Assembly (NCBI GenBank): GCA_020073605.1
Contig: JAIQEW010000011.1
Span: 124,001-188,000 of the forward strand
Length of the DNA: 64,000 nucleotides
Source of the DNA: Terriglobia bacterium
GTDB lineage: Bacteria > Acidobacteriota > Terriglobia > Acidiferrales > UBA7541
Direction: 5' to 3'
Below the pieces are notes generated by a model, which saw only the letters and a list, made by a program, of their open reading frames with translations, was not told the origin of the DNA and made no database searches. Position numbers and translations under genes: made by a program. Of this stretch, positions 15,165 to 23,703 are shown one piece after another (position 1 is the first letter of the stretch; every line of letters begins with the position of its first letter).

Positions 15165-17582
15165 ATGGCGGCATCCACGCAGGGTTTGGCCGTAAGGGAA
15201 CGATCGACACTCGATACCGTCCGGGATGCGCTGGGCACGCTCGTGGCGCGCTACCGCGCGGACGAAGTCCTCACCTCCGTGAAGCACATCCCCGCGCGCG
15301 AGGCGCAGTTCCGGCCGATGCCGGGCTGGGTGCGTCCCGAGCTGGCAGCGGCGTATCGCGCTAAGGGGATTGAACAGCTCTATTCCCACCAGGCGGCCGC
15401 CGCGGAGCTCGCGCGCGCCGGAAAAGACTTCGTCGTAGTCACTCCGACCGCATCGGGCAAAACGCTCTGCTACAACCTGCCGGTCCTGAACGCCATTCTT
15501 GAGGACACGGACACGCGGGCGCTGTACCTCTTCCCCACCAAGGCGCTCGCGCAGGACCAGCTCGCCGAGCTTCACGGTCTGGCAACACGCCTCGACGACT
15601 CCTTCGGCGTTTTCACCTACGACGGCGATACGCCCAGCGACGCGCGCAAGGCCATCCGCGAGCGCGGCCACATCATTCTCACGAATCCGGACATGCTCCA
15701 CACCGGCATCCTGCCGCACCACACGAAGTGGACGCGCGTATTCGAGAATCTGCGCTACATCGTGGTCGATGAGCTGCACACCTATCGCGGCGTATTCGGC
15801 AGCCATCTGGCGAACGTCCTGCGCCGCGTCGCGCGGATCGCGCGATTTTATGGCTCCCATCCGCAGTTCATCTGCTGCTCGGCCACGATCGCCAATCCGG
15901 GCGAACTGGCCGCGCAGTTGATCGAGCGCGAGGTGGAGGTCGTGGAGGAGAATGGCGCGCCGGCGGCCGAAAAACTCTTCGTCTTCTACAATCCGCCGAT
16001 GGTCAACCGCAATCTCGGCATCCGCCGCAGCTACCTGAATGAGACGACGCGGGTCGCCAAGGAATTGCTGGCGCGAAAGCTCCAGACGATCGTCTTCGCG
16101 AATAGCCGGCTGCACACCGAAGTGCTGCTCACCTACCTCCAACAGGCGAACCCGCCGAAGCCGGGCGCGGCCGAGCCGATCCGCGGCTATCGTGGCGGAT
16201 ACTTGCCCGGCGAGCGCCGCGAGATCGAGCGCGGCCTGCGAGAGGGCCGCGTCCGCGGCGTCGTGGCGACCAACGCGCTCGAGCTGGGAATCGATATTGG
16301 CTCGCTCGACGCCTGCGTGATGGCCGGTTACGCCGGTTCGATTGCATCCACATGGCAGCGCGCGGGCCGCGCAGGCCGCCGCAGCGGCACTTCGTGCGCC
16401 GTGCTCGTCGCGTCGTCGGCGCCCCTCGATCAATTCATCGTGCAGCATCCGGACTATTTCTTCGGCCGCTCGCCCGAGCACGCCTACGTCCAGCCCGATA
16501 ATCTCGAAATCCTCGTGAACCATCTGAAGTGCGCCGCGTTCGAGCTGCCGATTGCGCCGGACGACAAGTTCGGCGTCGTCGATGCGCAGGAGCTTTGCGA
16601 GCGCCTTGCCGAAGCAGGATTCCTGCACCGCAGCGGCGGAAACTGGCACTGGGTGCAGGAGGCCTATCCAGCGGACACGGTCAGCCTACGATCGGTGACC
16701 TCAGACAATTTCGTAATCATTCATGCGTCTGCGGAAGACGATGGCAACACGACAGGTGAAAAGAAGGGTGAGCCGGAAGTGATCGGCGAAGTGGATTTTT
16801 CCTCGGCGCTCACCACCGTCCACCCCAAGGCGATCTATCTGCACCAAGGACAGCAGTACCACGTGGACCGCCTCGATTTCGACCAGCGCAAGGCCTACGT
16901 CCGGCGCGTGAGCGTTGACTACTACACGGACGCGATTCGCTACACGCAGGTGCGCGTCCTCGAGATTGCCGAAGAAGAGCGCATCGCGGGACCTGCCGCC
17001 CGCGCGCACGGCGATGTTCTGGTCCGTTCGCAGGTGATCGGCTTCAAGAAGATCAAATTCTTCACGAATGAGAATGTCGGCGACGGCAAGCTCGAGCTGC
17101 CCGAAAATGAGATGCACACCACGGCGTTCTGGATCACGCTCGAGCGCCCGCTGCTCGAAAGCCTGCCCTTTGCGCTTTCCGACCGGCAGAGCGGCATCTT
17201 TGGGCTGCTGTATGCGCTCGAATCGATGGCCACGCTGCTGCTGATGTGCGACCGGCGCGACTTGGGCACCGCGGTCGGCGAACGGCCGCCCAGCCCCGGC
17301 GTCGAGACCGAATGGCACGAATACACTACGGCGACGGACGATCCCGCCAAGATGAAGGAATTCTTCGAGCCGAATTTGTATCTCTATGACGCGTATCCGG
17401 GCGGAATCGGATTCAGCGAACCGCTCTATCGCGTCCATGACTTGCTGCTGCGCCGCACGCGCGAGCTGATCGCGGCGTGTCCTTGCGAGAATGGCTGCCC
17501 GTCGTGTGTCGGACCGGCCGGCATGAAAAGCGAGCGCACCAAGGAAGCCGCGCTCGCGATTTTGGACCATCTCTGCGCATGA
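15165..17582 (+). CDS. DEAD/DEAH-box helicase with C-terminal DUF1998, MrfA/YprA type
   Basis: This is an 805-residue superfamily 2 helicase. Walker A is TPTASGKTLCYNL, motif II is VVDELHTYRG (DELH), motif III is CSATIANP and motif VI is QRAGRAGRRSG. The last 40 residues carry the DUF1998 zinc site CPCENGCPSC. This architecture matches B. subtilis MrfA (YprA), which works with the MrfB exonuclease in mitomycin C damage repair. The ATG at 15165 follows GGGAGG; an earlier open frame is not supported. Its stop overlaps the ATG of the exonuclease gene (ATGA), as in the yprA-yprB pair. Confidence 0.9.
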   Translation: MAASTQGLAVRERSTLDTVRDALGTLVARYRADEVLTSVKHIPAREAQFRPMPGWVRPELAAAYRAKGIEQLYSHQAAAAELARAGKDFVVVTPTASGKTLCYNLPVLNAILEDTDTRALYLFPTKALAQDQLAELHGLATRLDDSFGVFTYDGDTPSDARKAIRERGHIILTNPDMLHTGILPHHTKWTRVFENLRYIVVDELHTYRGVFGSHLANVLRRVARIARFYGSHPQFICCSATIANPGELAAQLIEREVEVVEENGAPAAEKLFVFYNPPMVNRNLGIRRSYLNETTRVAKELLARKLQTIVFANSRLHTEVLLTYLQQANPPKPGAAEPIRGYRGGYLPGERREIERGLREGRVRGVVATNALELGIDIGSLDACVMAGYAGSIASTWQRAGRAGRRSGTSCAVLVASSAPLDQFIVQHPDYFFGRSPEHAYVQPDNLEILVNHLKCAAFELPIAPDDKFGVVDAQELCERLAEAGFLHRSGGNWHWVQEAYPADTVSLRSVTSDNFVIIHASAEDDGNTTGEKKGEPEVIGEVDFSSALTTVHPKAIYLHQGQQYHVDRLDFDQRKAYVRRVSVDYYTDAIRYTQVRVLEIAEEERIAGPAARAHGDVLVRSQVIGFKKIKFFTNENVGDGKLELPENEMHTTAFWITLERPLLESLPFALSDRQSGIFGLLYALESMATLLLMCDRRDLGTAVGERPPSPGVETEWHEYTTATDDPAKMKEFFEPNLYLYDAYPGGIGFSEPLYRVHDLLLRRTRELIAACPCENGCPSCVGPAGMKSERTKEAALAILDHLCA

Positions 17583-18898
17583 GCTCGATCGCACAAGACC
17601 GGTTCGCGAGGCTCGCGGCGCTGAGGCCCGCGCGAAAGAGCGCTCTCTCGCTGGACGATCAGCCGCGTGGAATTCTGCCTGAGTTCCCCGAAGGGGCTGG
17701 CAGACTTGCGGAACTTCTGGGCGCGGCTCCGCAGAAGAATCAGTTTGGTGAGCACCTCGCGCTGCGGCGGTGGTTTTCGGACCCCATCGGCGGCGAATCG
17801 AATCTTCCTGCTCCCGAGGACAAACTGGACGCGGCTGCGCTGCGCCTGCTCGCGCCGGGCGCGCCGGACTTCGTTTCCGACCCGCGCGAATGGCTCTTTC
17901 TCGATACCGAGACAACGGGGCTCGCGGGAGGCACAGGGACGTACCCATTTCTCGTGGGCATCGCATGGTGGGATGCGGGCGGGCTCGAAGTCGAGCAATT
18001 CTTCATGCGCGAGCAGAGCGAGGAACATTCGCTCCTGGTCGCGCTGGCCGAGCGCATGGCGGAGCGGCGCGTGCTCGTCACCTTCAACGGCAAATCGTTC
18101 GATTGGCCGCTGCTCGAAACGCGCTACCGCATGACGCGCACGATCAAGCCGCCTGCGCCGCGCGCGCATCTCGATTTTCTCCATCCGGCGCGGAATCTCT
18201 GGCGCCTGCGGATCGGGTCGGTTCGGCTGGCGGAACTCGAACGCCAGATCCTCGGATGGAATCGGGGCACGGACGTGATGTCCGAGCTGATTCCGTCGAT
18301 CTATTTCGATTATTTGCGGGGCGGGCCGGCCGAGCCGCTCGTCCCCATCTTTCACCACAATCAGATGGACCTGCGCGGACTCGCGGCGCTTGCGACGCGC
18401 ATCCTTTCGCTGCTCGGCGATCCGGAAACTCACGGGCAGGACGCGCTCGAACTCTTCGGCGTGTCGCGAATTTGCGAGCGGCGCGGGGAGGCGGCACGCG
18501 CTCGAAGTCTGTATCAGCGCTCGATTGCGTCCGAATTGCCTCCCGAGACAGATCGAGCGGCGCGGCGGTCGCTCGCGCGGCTTGCGAAGCGCGAAGGCGA
18601 TCACGAGCTCGCGCGCGGACTCTGGGACGGCATGCTCGGCGATTCGCGCGAGGGACTCGAGGCCTACGAACAGCTTGCAATCTACTATGAGCACCGTGCC
18701 CGCGAACCGCATCGCGCCGCGGCGCTCGCTCGCCAGGCGCTGGCAGATCTTCGCAAAGCGAACCGGCTCGGCACGATTGCTCCAAGCGCCTTCAGGCAGC
18801 AAAGCACGCGGTTCGAGCGCCGCCTCGCCCGCCTCGAACGCAAGGCCGGGCGCACGCTCCTCGACGCGCCGGAATCCAAGACTGACGCTACGCCTTGA
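17579..18898 (+). CDS. RNase H-like 3'-5' exonuclease, MrfB/YprB type, with TPR-like tail
   Basis: This is a 439-residue protein. Residues from about 100 to 270 form a DEDD-type exonuclease: FLDTETTGLAGGTGTYPFLV is Exo I, VLVTFNGKSFDWPLLETRY is Exo II, and HHNQMDLRGLAALATRI carries the Exo III Asp. This is the YprB RNase H-like family. The C-terminal third looks like TPR/HAT helices (ARSLYQRSIASEL, ELARGLWDGMLGDSREGLEAYEQLAIYYEH). The ATG at 17579 overlaps the stop of the helicase gene, so both proteins are made together. By analogy with MrfAB it should degrade DNA next to a lesion opened by the helicase. Confidence 0.88.
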   Translation: MSSIAQDRFARLAALRPARKSALSLDDQPRGILPEFPEGAGRLAELLGAAPQKNQFGEHLALRRWFSDPIGGESNLPAPEDKLDAAALRLLAPGAPDFVSDPREWLFLDTETTGLAGGTGTYPFLVGIAWWDAGGLEVEQFFMREQSEEHSLLVALAERMAERRVLVTFNGKSFDWPLLETRYRMTRTIKPPAPRAHLDFLHPARNLWRLRIGSVRLAELERQILGWNRGTDVMSELIPSIYFDYLRGGPAEPLVPIFHHNQMDLRGLAALATRILSLLGDPETHGQDALELFGVSRICERRGEAARARSLYQRSIASELPPETDRAARRSLARLAKREGDHELARGLWDGMLGDSREGLEAYEQLAIYYEHRAREPHRAAALARQALADLRKANRLGTIAPSAFRQQSTRFERRLARLERKAGRTLLDAPESKTDATP

Positions 18899-19586
18899 AC
18901 GGGCGCTCTATGCCCATGTGAGCCGAGCCGTGCGTAAAGACACGCGCGCTGCCGCGAAGCGGCGAGCCATCGAGCAGGCGCTGCAACTCCGGCACGGTGT
19001 AAGCCGCGCGGACGGAGTCGCGAAAGATCCGACGCATTTCACCGGAGTAGTTCCGCCCGTGCCAGCGAACGTGGAGCGGGAATTTCAGGCGACCGGGACG
19101 GCGGAGATCGCGGAGCAGGATGGCTCCCGTCGGCTTCGCCAAGCGAGCCATCTCCGTAAGCACATTCTGCGGCTCGGCAAGATGGTGCAGGACCGAATTG
19201 CACATCACGAAATCGAAGCTTCTTTCAGGAAACTCCAGCCGGTTGCCATCGGCCACTTGAAATTCGACGCGTCCCGCCAGGCCCGCGCCAGCGGAGGCCA
19301 GATTCGCCTGGGCTTGAGCGATCATCCCGGGTGAACGATCGACTCCGACGAATTTCCAGCGCGTCAGGCGCCGCGCCAGCTTCAAGACGATCTGCCCGGG
19401 CCCCGTGCCGATGTCGAGCGCGCGGCCGCGCTCGCATCCCTTCAAAAGCCCCAACGCGTGCTCGACGAACGTGTCGTCAATCGCGTCGAGGTGAGACTGC
19501 GCGGCGGCTGAGGAATAAGCTTCCACCTCCGCGGAATCCTCCATCACCTCGGGTTCGGGAACGCGCGGCAGGTCGAAGAGCGCCAT
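18888..19586 (-). CDS. Class I SAM-dependent methyltransferase
   Basis: This is a 232-residue methyltransferase with a Rossmann fold. Motif I is ALDIGTGPGQIVLKLA, the acidic end of strand 2 is FVGVDRSPGMIAQAQ, and FDFVMCNSVLHHLAEPQNVL is motif IV-V, as in UbiE/Methyltransf_11 proteins. The C-terminal part (YTVPELQRLLDGS) is normal for that group. Substrate is unknown. The ATG at 19586 is preceded by AGGA; a longer frame upstream lies inside the next gene and was not used. The 3' end overlaps the MrfB-like gene by 11 bases on the opposite strand. Confidence 0.85.
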   Translation of the reverse strand: MALFDLPRVPEPEVMEDSAEVEAYSSAAAQSHLDAIDDTFVEHALGLLKGCERGRALDIGTGPGQIVLKLARRLTRWKFVGVDRSPGMIAQAQANLASAGAGLAGRVEFQVADGNRLEFPERSFDFVMCNSVLHHLAEPQNVLTEMARLAKPTGAILLRDLRRPGRLKFPLHVRWHGRNYSGEMRRIFRDSVRAAYTVPELQRLLDGSPLRGSARVFTHGSAHMGIERPFKA

Positions 19587-19596
19587 CGAAGAAGTC

Positions 19597-20973
19597 CTAT
19601 CGCGCGGACTGCGCCGCTTCCATGGAAAGTTGGGCGACCGAGGCCGAAGAAACGTCGGCGGGGCCGGGAGCGGGCGGCCAACCGATGGCGCGATTGATCG
19701 CGTCGTAGGTCGCGCGCGTGGCGTGCTCGACCGTGATGCACTGAAGCCCCACGCAGCGGAGGAACACGCCGCCGGCATCGGCCTGAAATTCGAAGAAATT
19801 CGGCCGCCGATAGAGCTGCGTGCGAGTCTTGTACTTCATCTCGAGAGCTTCGCTGTATTGCCCGAAGAAGCGCGCCGCATCGTCGGGAGTCTCAAGCGCG
19901 AGATGGAATACAAGCGGTGTTTCCTTCGTTTTCTCGTCCTCAAAAACGGCATAGCGGTCTCCGTCCCATGCGGGAGAGAGGGCGTCGGCGCGTGCGGGGT
20001 CGAGAAACTGTTTCAGAATCTCTTCGAGACCGAATTCACCCATCACGTTTTCTTCAAGGAGTTTCCAGTCCGCGGGAGCGACGCCCTTCCATGCGGGCAG
20101 AGTCACTCTTGCGGGGCCTACGCCCTTCAAGTAGAAGTCCGGATGCAGAATCTGCTGCGTCGAGACCGGAGGGTGTTCGAAGATCAAGTGCAGGTCCGAC
20201 CAACCGGTGTGCGCCTTGAGAAATTGCTGAGAAAAGGACGCGCCGGCGAGATAGGGAAACAATAGGCTATCGCGAATGACGAGCGGCGCCTTCGAAAGAT
20301 TGGGATCCTTGTCCATCTCCTGGATCGCACCTGCGCGGAGCAGCAGCGTCACATCGCCCAAATCGCGCACGCCAATTTTTCGGTCGCGCAACGCATAGTC
20401 CACCATGGCGACGAGCGCCGTGCCCTCACTCACGGCATTCCGGGCCATTTCGGAGTCATCATTCGGGCGCCCCGCCTTGATCCATGGATCGACGTCGAAG
20501 GATTGATCCTCGAGCGCATGTGTCAACTCGTGTGACATTACCTCGCGCTGCTCTTCCGCCGGAATCCAATCGGCGATGTAGAACTCCTTCGCCTTCGGAT
20601 CGTAGAGGCCCGCCACCTGATCGGTGAGAACGTCGAGCATGAAAGAATCGAGCGGGAAATCCTTCGGGATCAGGCCGAAGGCTTCGAGCGCCTTCTGGTC
20701 GGCGTAACGCTGCGCGTCGTCCTTGTCTTCCTTTTCAGCGCGGATCAGGTACGCGCGAATCTCCTGCTTCGAACGCAGAGTCTTCTTCAGAGGCTCCTTG
20801 ATCGGCAAATGAAGGATCACGCTCATCTCCCCGAGCACTTCGTCGGCAGCACTCAGAAACTGAGGGCTAGGTACGACGAGCGGAGCCACGGAATGCGGCG
20901 CGGCGGCCTGCGCATCCAAGCTGCCGCTTGATGCAAGACTTAGAATCGCGGCCAGCACGATGGCAAGCACCAC
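19597..20973 (-). CDS. Secreted HExxH metalloprotease-like protein
   Basis: This is a 458-residue protein with an N-terminal signal peptide (VLAIVLAAILSLASSGSLDAQ). The zinc site is VMSHELTHALEDQ (HELTH) near the middle, followed by NAVSEGTALVAMVDYAL, whose Glu could be the third zinc ligand. The preceding DQVAGLYDPKAKEFYI is typical of a family of uncharacterised secreted metallopeptidases in Acidobacteria. The GTG at 20973 was chosen because GGGGAG stands 6 bases upstream and the signal peptide starts there; an in-frame ATG at 21201 would add a poor 76-residue leader. It is followed 10 bases downstream by the methyltransferase gene. Confidence 0.78.
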   Translation of the reverse strand: MVLAIVLAAILSLASSGSLDAQAAAPHSVAPLVVPSPQFLSAADEVLGEMSVILHLPIKEPLKKTLRSKQEIRAYLIRAEKEDKDDAQRYADQKALEAFGLIPKDFPLDSFMLDVLTDQVAGLYDPKAKEFYIADWIPAEEQREVMSHELTHALEDQSFDVDPWIKAGRPNDDSEMARNAVSEGTALVAMVDYALRDRKIGVRDLGDVTLLLRAGAIQEMDKDPNLSKAPLVIRDSLLFPYLAGASFSQQFLKAHTGWSDLHLIFEHPPVSTQQILHPDFYLKGVGPARVTLPAWKGVAPADWKLLEENVMGEFGLEEILKQFLDPARADALSPAWDGDRYAVFEDEKTKETPLVFHLALETPDDAARFFGQYSEALEMKYKTRTQLYRRPNFFEFQADAGGVFLRCVGLQCITVEHATRATYDAINRAIGWPPAPGPADVSSASVAQLSMEAAQSAR

Positions 20974-21399
20974 CGACGCTCCCCGGGAGAATTGGCGATT
21001 AGACGGAGTCCCCGGCCTTTGTTTCCAATGACATAGATTGGATTCGAATAACGAGAACGATTGGCGATTAGAGCTGCGCTCTCGAGGCTGGAGGCGGGCC
21101 AGTGAAGCGGCGGGCCTGGACGAGCGTCCCACGCGACCGTACGGGACGCAGACTGCGCGCGTCGAATCGACTTCCCTCTCATGCCGCATCGCTTCGCGCA
21201 TGGCGTCTCAACAGCCTCCGTGAGCCGAGCTACTCATTCTGGCTCCATTATGACGCTAGCACGATGGGAGACGGTTGCAAGGGAGTAGTTGTGTGGACAG
21301 ACGCACGGAAGCAAGAGATAGAGGAAGCAAAGGAAGTACAGTAAGGAGAGGAAAAGGCGTTCACCGCTGAAACGCAGAGGACGCGGAGTAACCTTGCCT
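20974..21399. other. Intergenic region upstream of the metalloprotease gene
   Basis: No gene is supported here. A 13-base direct repeat (ATTGGCGATTAGA) occurs at 20991-21003 and 21060-21072, flanking a more AT-rich stretch that may hold the metalloprotease promoter. Around 21361-21390 the words CGCTGAAACGCAGAGGACGCGG resemble a dispersed CAGAGGACGC-type intergenic repeat seen in many genomes, which I could not confirm. Confidence 0.4.
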
Positions 21400-23577
21400 C
21401 TACTCCGGACCGAAGGCGAGAAGGACGTTGCCCGGGAGACCGTAGAGCGCGGGATAGCCGGCATTGAGGAAAACCATGCCGCCGGCAATGGCCGCCCCGC
21501 CACCGTTAATCGAACCGCCGCGCGCGGAAATCTTGTTGACCGTGTCGAACTCGCGAGCCGTGTCGAAGTCCCACAGGATTTTGCCGTCCGCTGTCGAATA
21601 GGCGCGAAGGTGGCCATCCTGAGCCCCGGAGAAGACGACTCCGGGCATGCCGCTGACAGCGGCCAACTGGGCGGGGCTGCAGCGCGGCCCTATGCATCCT
21701 TGGGGAGGCGGCAGGGCAGCCCAGACCTTTTCTCCTGTGGCGATGCGGACGGCAAAAAGCCCTCCGCCCGCTTTGGGATCGGGGATCGTTCCTTCGGGTC
21801 CCGCGCTGAATGCGAAATCCGAGAGTGCGACGTATGCGACTTCCGCGTCCGCAGCCGGCCCGAATTCGATGCCTCCGAGCGGACCGCCGTGCCCGAGGCT
21901 GGTTTTCCAAAGAACCGCGCCCTTGTTATCGGGATCGAGGCCGAAAACGTCGCCGGACTTCTGGCCGACGATCAGCACCCGCTGGCCATCCGGGAGCTTG
22001 CGCAGGATGGGGGGAGCCCCAAAGTCGGTGTCGGGGCCGCTCTTCGCGGGGCAGTTGCTCTGGTCCTCGCGGAAGCAGCTTACGTTGTAGGTGTCCCCCG
22101 CGGTGATCTGGTGCGACCAGACGATCTTTCCGGTCCGGAGATCGATTGCCAGAATCGAATCGCTATTCGGCGTCTCCGGATCGGAGTAGTTGTTGCCCGC
22201 GCCGATGTAGAGGAGGCCGCGGTCCGCGTCGATGGTCGGGGAGGACCACAGGCCCGCACCGGAAGGTCCCCAGAGCTGAGTGCCGGCCTTGTTCTTCTTC
22301 GTGGGCCGCGCCGGCTCGGCGATCGTGTAGGTGCGCCAGAGTTGCTTGCCGGTTGTGGCGTCGAACGCCGCAAGGATGCCACGGAATGTGCAGCACTCAT
22401 ATTGAGGACTCGCGGCAAGCCACTCCTCGCGAGAGGCAACGGGAACGTAGAGGCGTCCCTTGTAGAGACGCGGGGTGCCCGTGATGCGCGCGTAGGGATG
22501 CGGGCTGACGCGCGCTCTCCAGACCAGCTTGCCGGTGAGAGCGTTGACGGCGTAGACGTTCGCGCGAAGGTCTCCGAAGTAGGCTAGGCGCCCGGGACCC
22601 ACGGTGATTGCCGTGCGGACGCCCGCATCCGCCTGGAAGCGCCAGTAGGTGCAACCGGTAGCTGCATCCAGCGAATAGAGCTGCCCGAGGGGACCGCCGG
22701 CGTACACGCGCCCTCCGACGACGGCGGGCTGCGCGTCGTTGGTGAAGCCGCCGGGGACTCCGAAGGCCCACTTCACCTTGAGGTTCGGCACCTGCGCCGC
22801 CGCGAGGCCGGCTTGATCGGCAGCTTGAAAGCGGCTGTTCCCGAGGTCCACGCCCCAGCCGTTCCACTGCGGTCCCGAGAAGGCGTGAGCCGGCGCAGAG
22901 CACCGGCCTGCAGTCATGCTGCCCAAGGAGCCCAGGCGCTTTTCCGTCACGTATTCCGCGACGGCCTTGCGTTCGCGAAGGGTGAGACTTGCGCCCTGCA
23001 CATGCATCACTCCGGACTCAAGCATGTGGACGATGTATTCGGGCGCCGCAGCCTTCAACACAAAATGGTTGAGATACGGCGGACCGCCAGACTCATGACA
23101 TACGGCGCACCTGCTCGCATAAATGGCGGCGCCCGATTCGGCCACAACGGCCGGAGGGTTGGCTGAGACCTGGCTGGGGCTGCCGGATGACAGAGAGAGA
23201 ACAAAGGCCGTCAGGTCCGCGATCTGCGCTGCATTGTATGTGCCCTTGAACGGCAGCATGGCGGTGCCGGGCTTTCCGTCGGAGACGATTGCGGTAACGG
23301 CGATTGCATCAAGCTTGCTTTTACGAAGGCTGGGAGCGACGGCGGAACCATCTCCCTCCGGGCCATGGCAAAACGCACAGGATGTCGCGTACAGCTTCTT
23401 CCCGGCGGCGGGCGTATCCGTCGAGGTCTGGGCTGCCGCCGAATAGCCGGATAAGAGAAGCGCGAAAAGAGCGCAATAAATCGGGATAAGCACACCGGCT
23501 GCGACGGCCCGAATGAAACTGCCGCGCGGCAAGGCTCTCTGCCTGCGGCCCCTCGAACGATGGAGTCGGCTATTCAT
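21400..23577 (-). CDS. Dihaem cytochrome c / PQQ-type beta-propeller dehydrogenase
   Basis: This is a 725-residue exported protein. A signal peptide (IYCALFALLLSGYSAAAQ) is followed by two cytochrome c motifs, CAFCH near residue 62 and CAVCH near 155. The remaining two thirds are a PQQ-type propeller with repeated blades (AATGKQLWRTYTI, DLRTGKIVWSHQI, IATGEKVWAAL). ECCTFRG contains the adjacent Cys pair seen in quinoprotein alcohol dehydrogenases. Polyvinyl-alcohol-dehydrogenase-type enzymes combine haem c and this propeller, oxidising alcohols in the periplasm. Two N-terminal haems instead of one is unusual. The ATG at 23577 follows GGGAGG. Confidence 0.85.
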   Translation of the reverse strand: MNSRLHRSRGRRQRALPRGSFIRAVAAGVLIPIYCALFALLLSGYSAAAQTSTDTPAAGKKLYATSCAFCHGPEGDGSAVAPSLRKSKLDAIAVTAIVSDGKPGTAMLPFKGTYNAAQIADLTAFVLSLSSGSPSQVSANPPAVVAESGAAIYASRCAVCHESGGPPYLNHFVLKAAAPEYIVHMLESGVMHVQGASLTLRERKAVAEYVTEKRLGSLGSMTAGRCSAPAHAFSGPQWNGWGVDLGNSRFQAADQAGLAAAQVPNLKVKWAFGVPGGFTNDAQPAVVGGRVYAGGPLGQLYSLDAATGCTYWRFQADAGVRTAITVGPGRLAYFGDLRANVYAVNALTGKLVWRARVSPHPYARITGTPRLYKGRLYVPVASREEWLAASPQYECCTFRGILAAFDATTGKQLWRTYTIAEPARPTKKNKAGTQLWGPSGAGLWSSPTIDADRGLLYIGAGNNYSDPETPNSDSILAIDLRTGKIVWSHQITAGDTYNVSCFREDQSNCPAKSGPDTDFGAPPILRKLPDGQRVLIVGQKSGDVFGLDPDNKGAVLWKTSLGHGGPLGGIEFGPAADAEVAYVALSDFAFSAGPEGTIPDPKAGGGLFAVRIATGEKVWAALPPPQGCIGPRCSPAQLAAVSGMPGVVFSGAQDGHLRAYSTADGKILWDFDTAREFDTVNKISARGGSINGGGAAIAGGMVFLNAGYPALYGLPGNVLLAFGPE

Positions 23578-23703
23578 TCGTGCCTCCCTGTGCATGGTTC
23601 TCAGGCGTGCAAAGATTAAAGAGTGTACGAGCCGGTTGTCAACGGCGTTGCAGCAGCCCGCAGAGTGTGATGGCGCATTCGAAAGCGAAAACCGGTACCA
23701 CCA

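Noticed and set aside
15090..16649. A 519-codon minus-strand open frame inside the helicase gene
   Set aside because: It mirrors the helicase coding strand; no ribosome site and no known motif.
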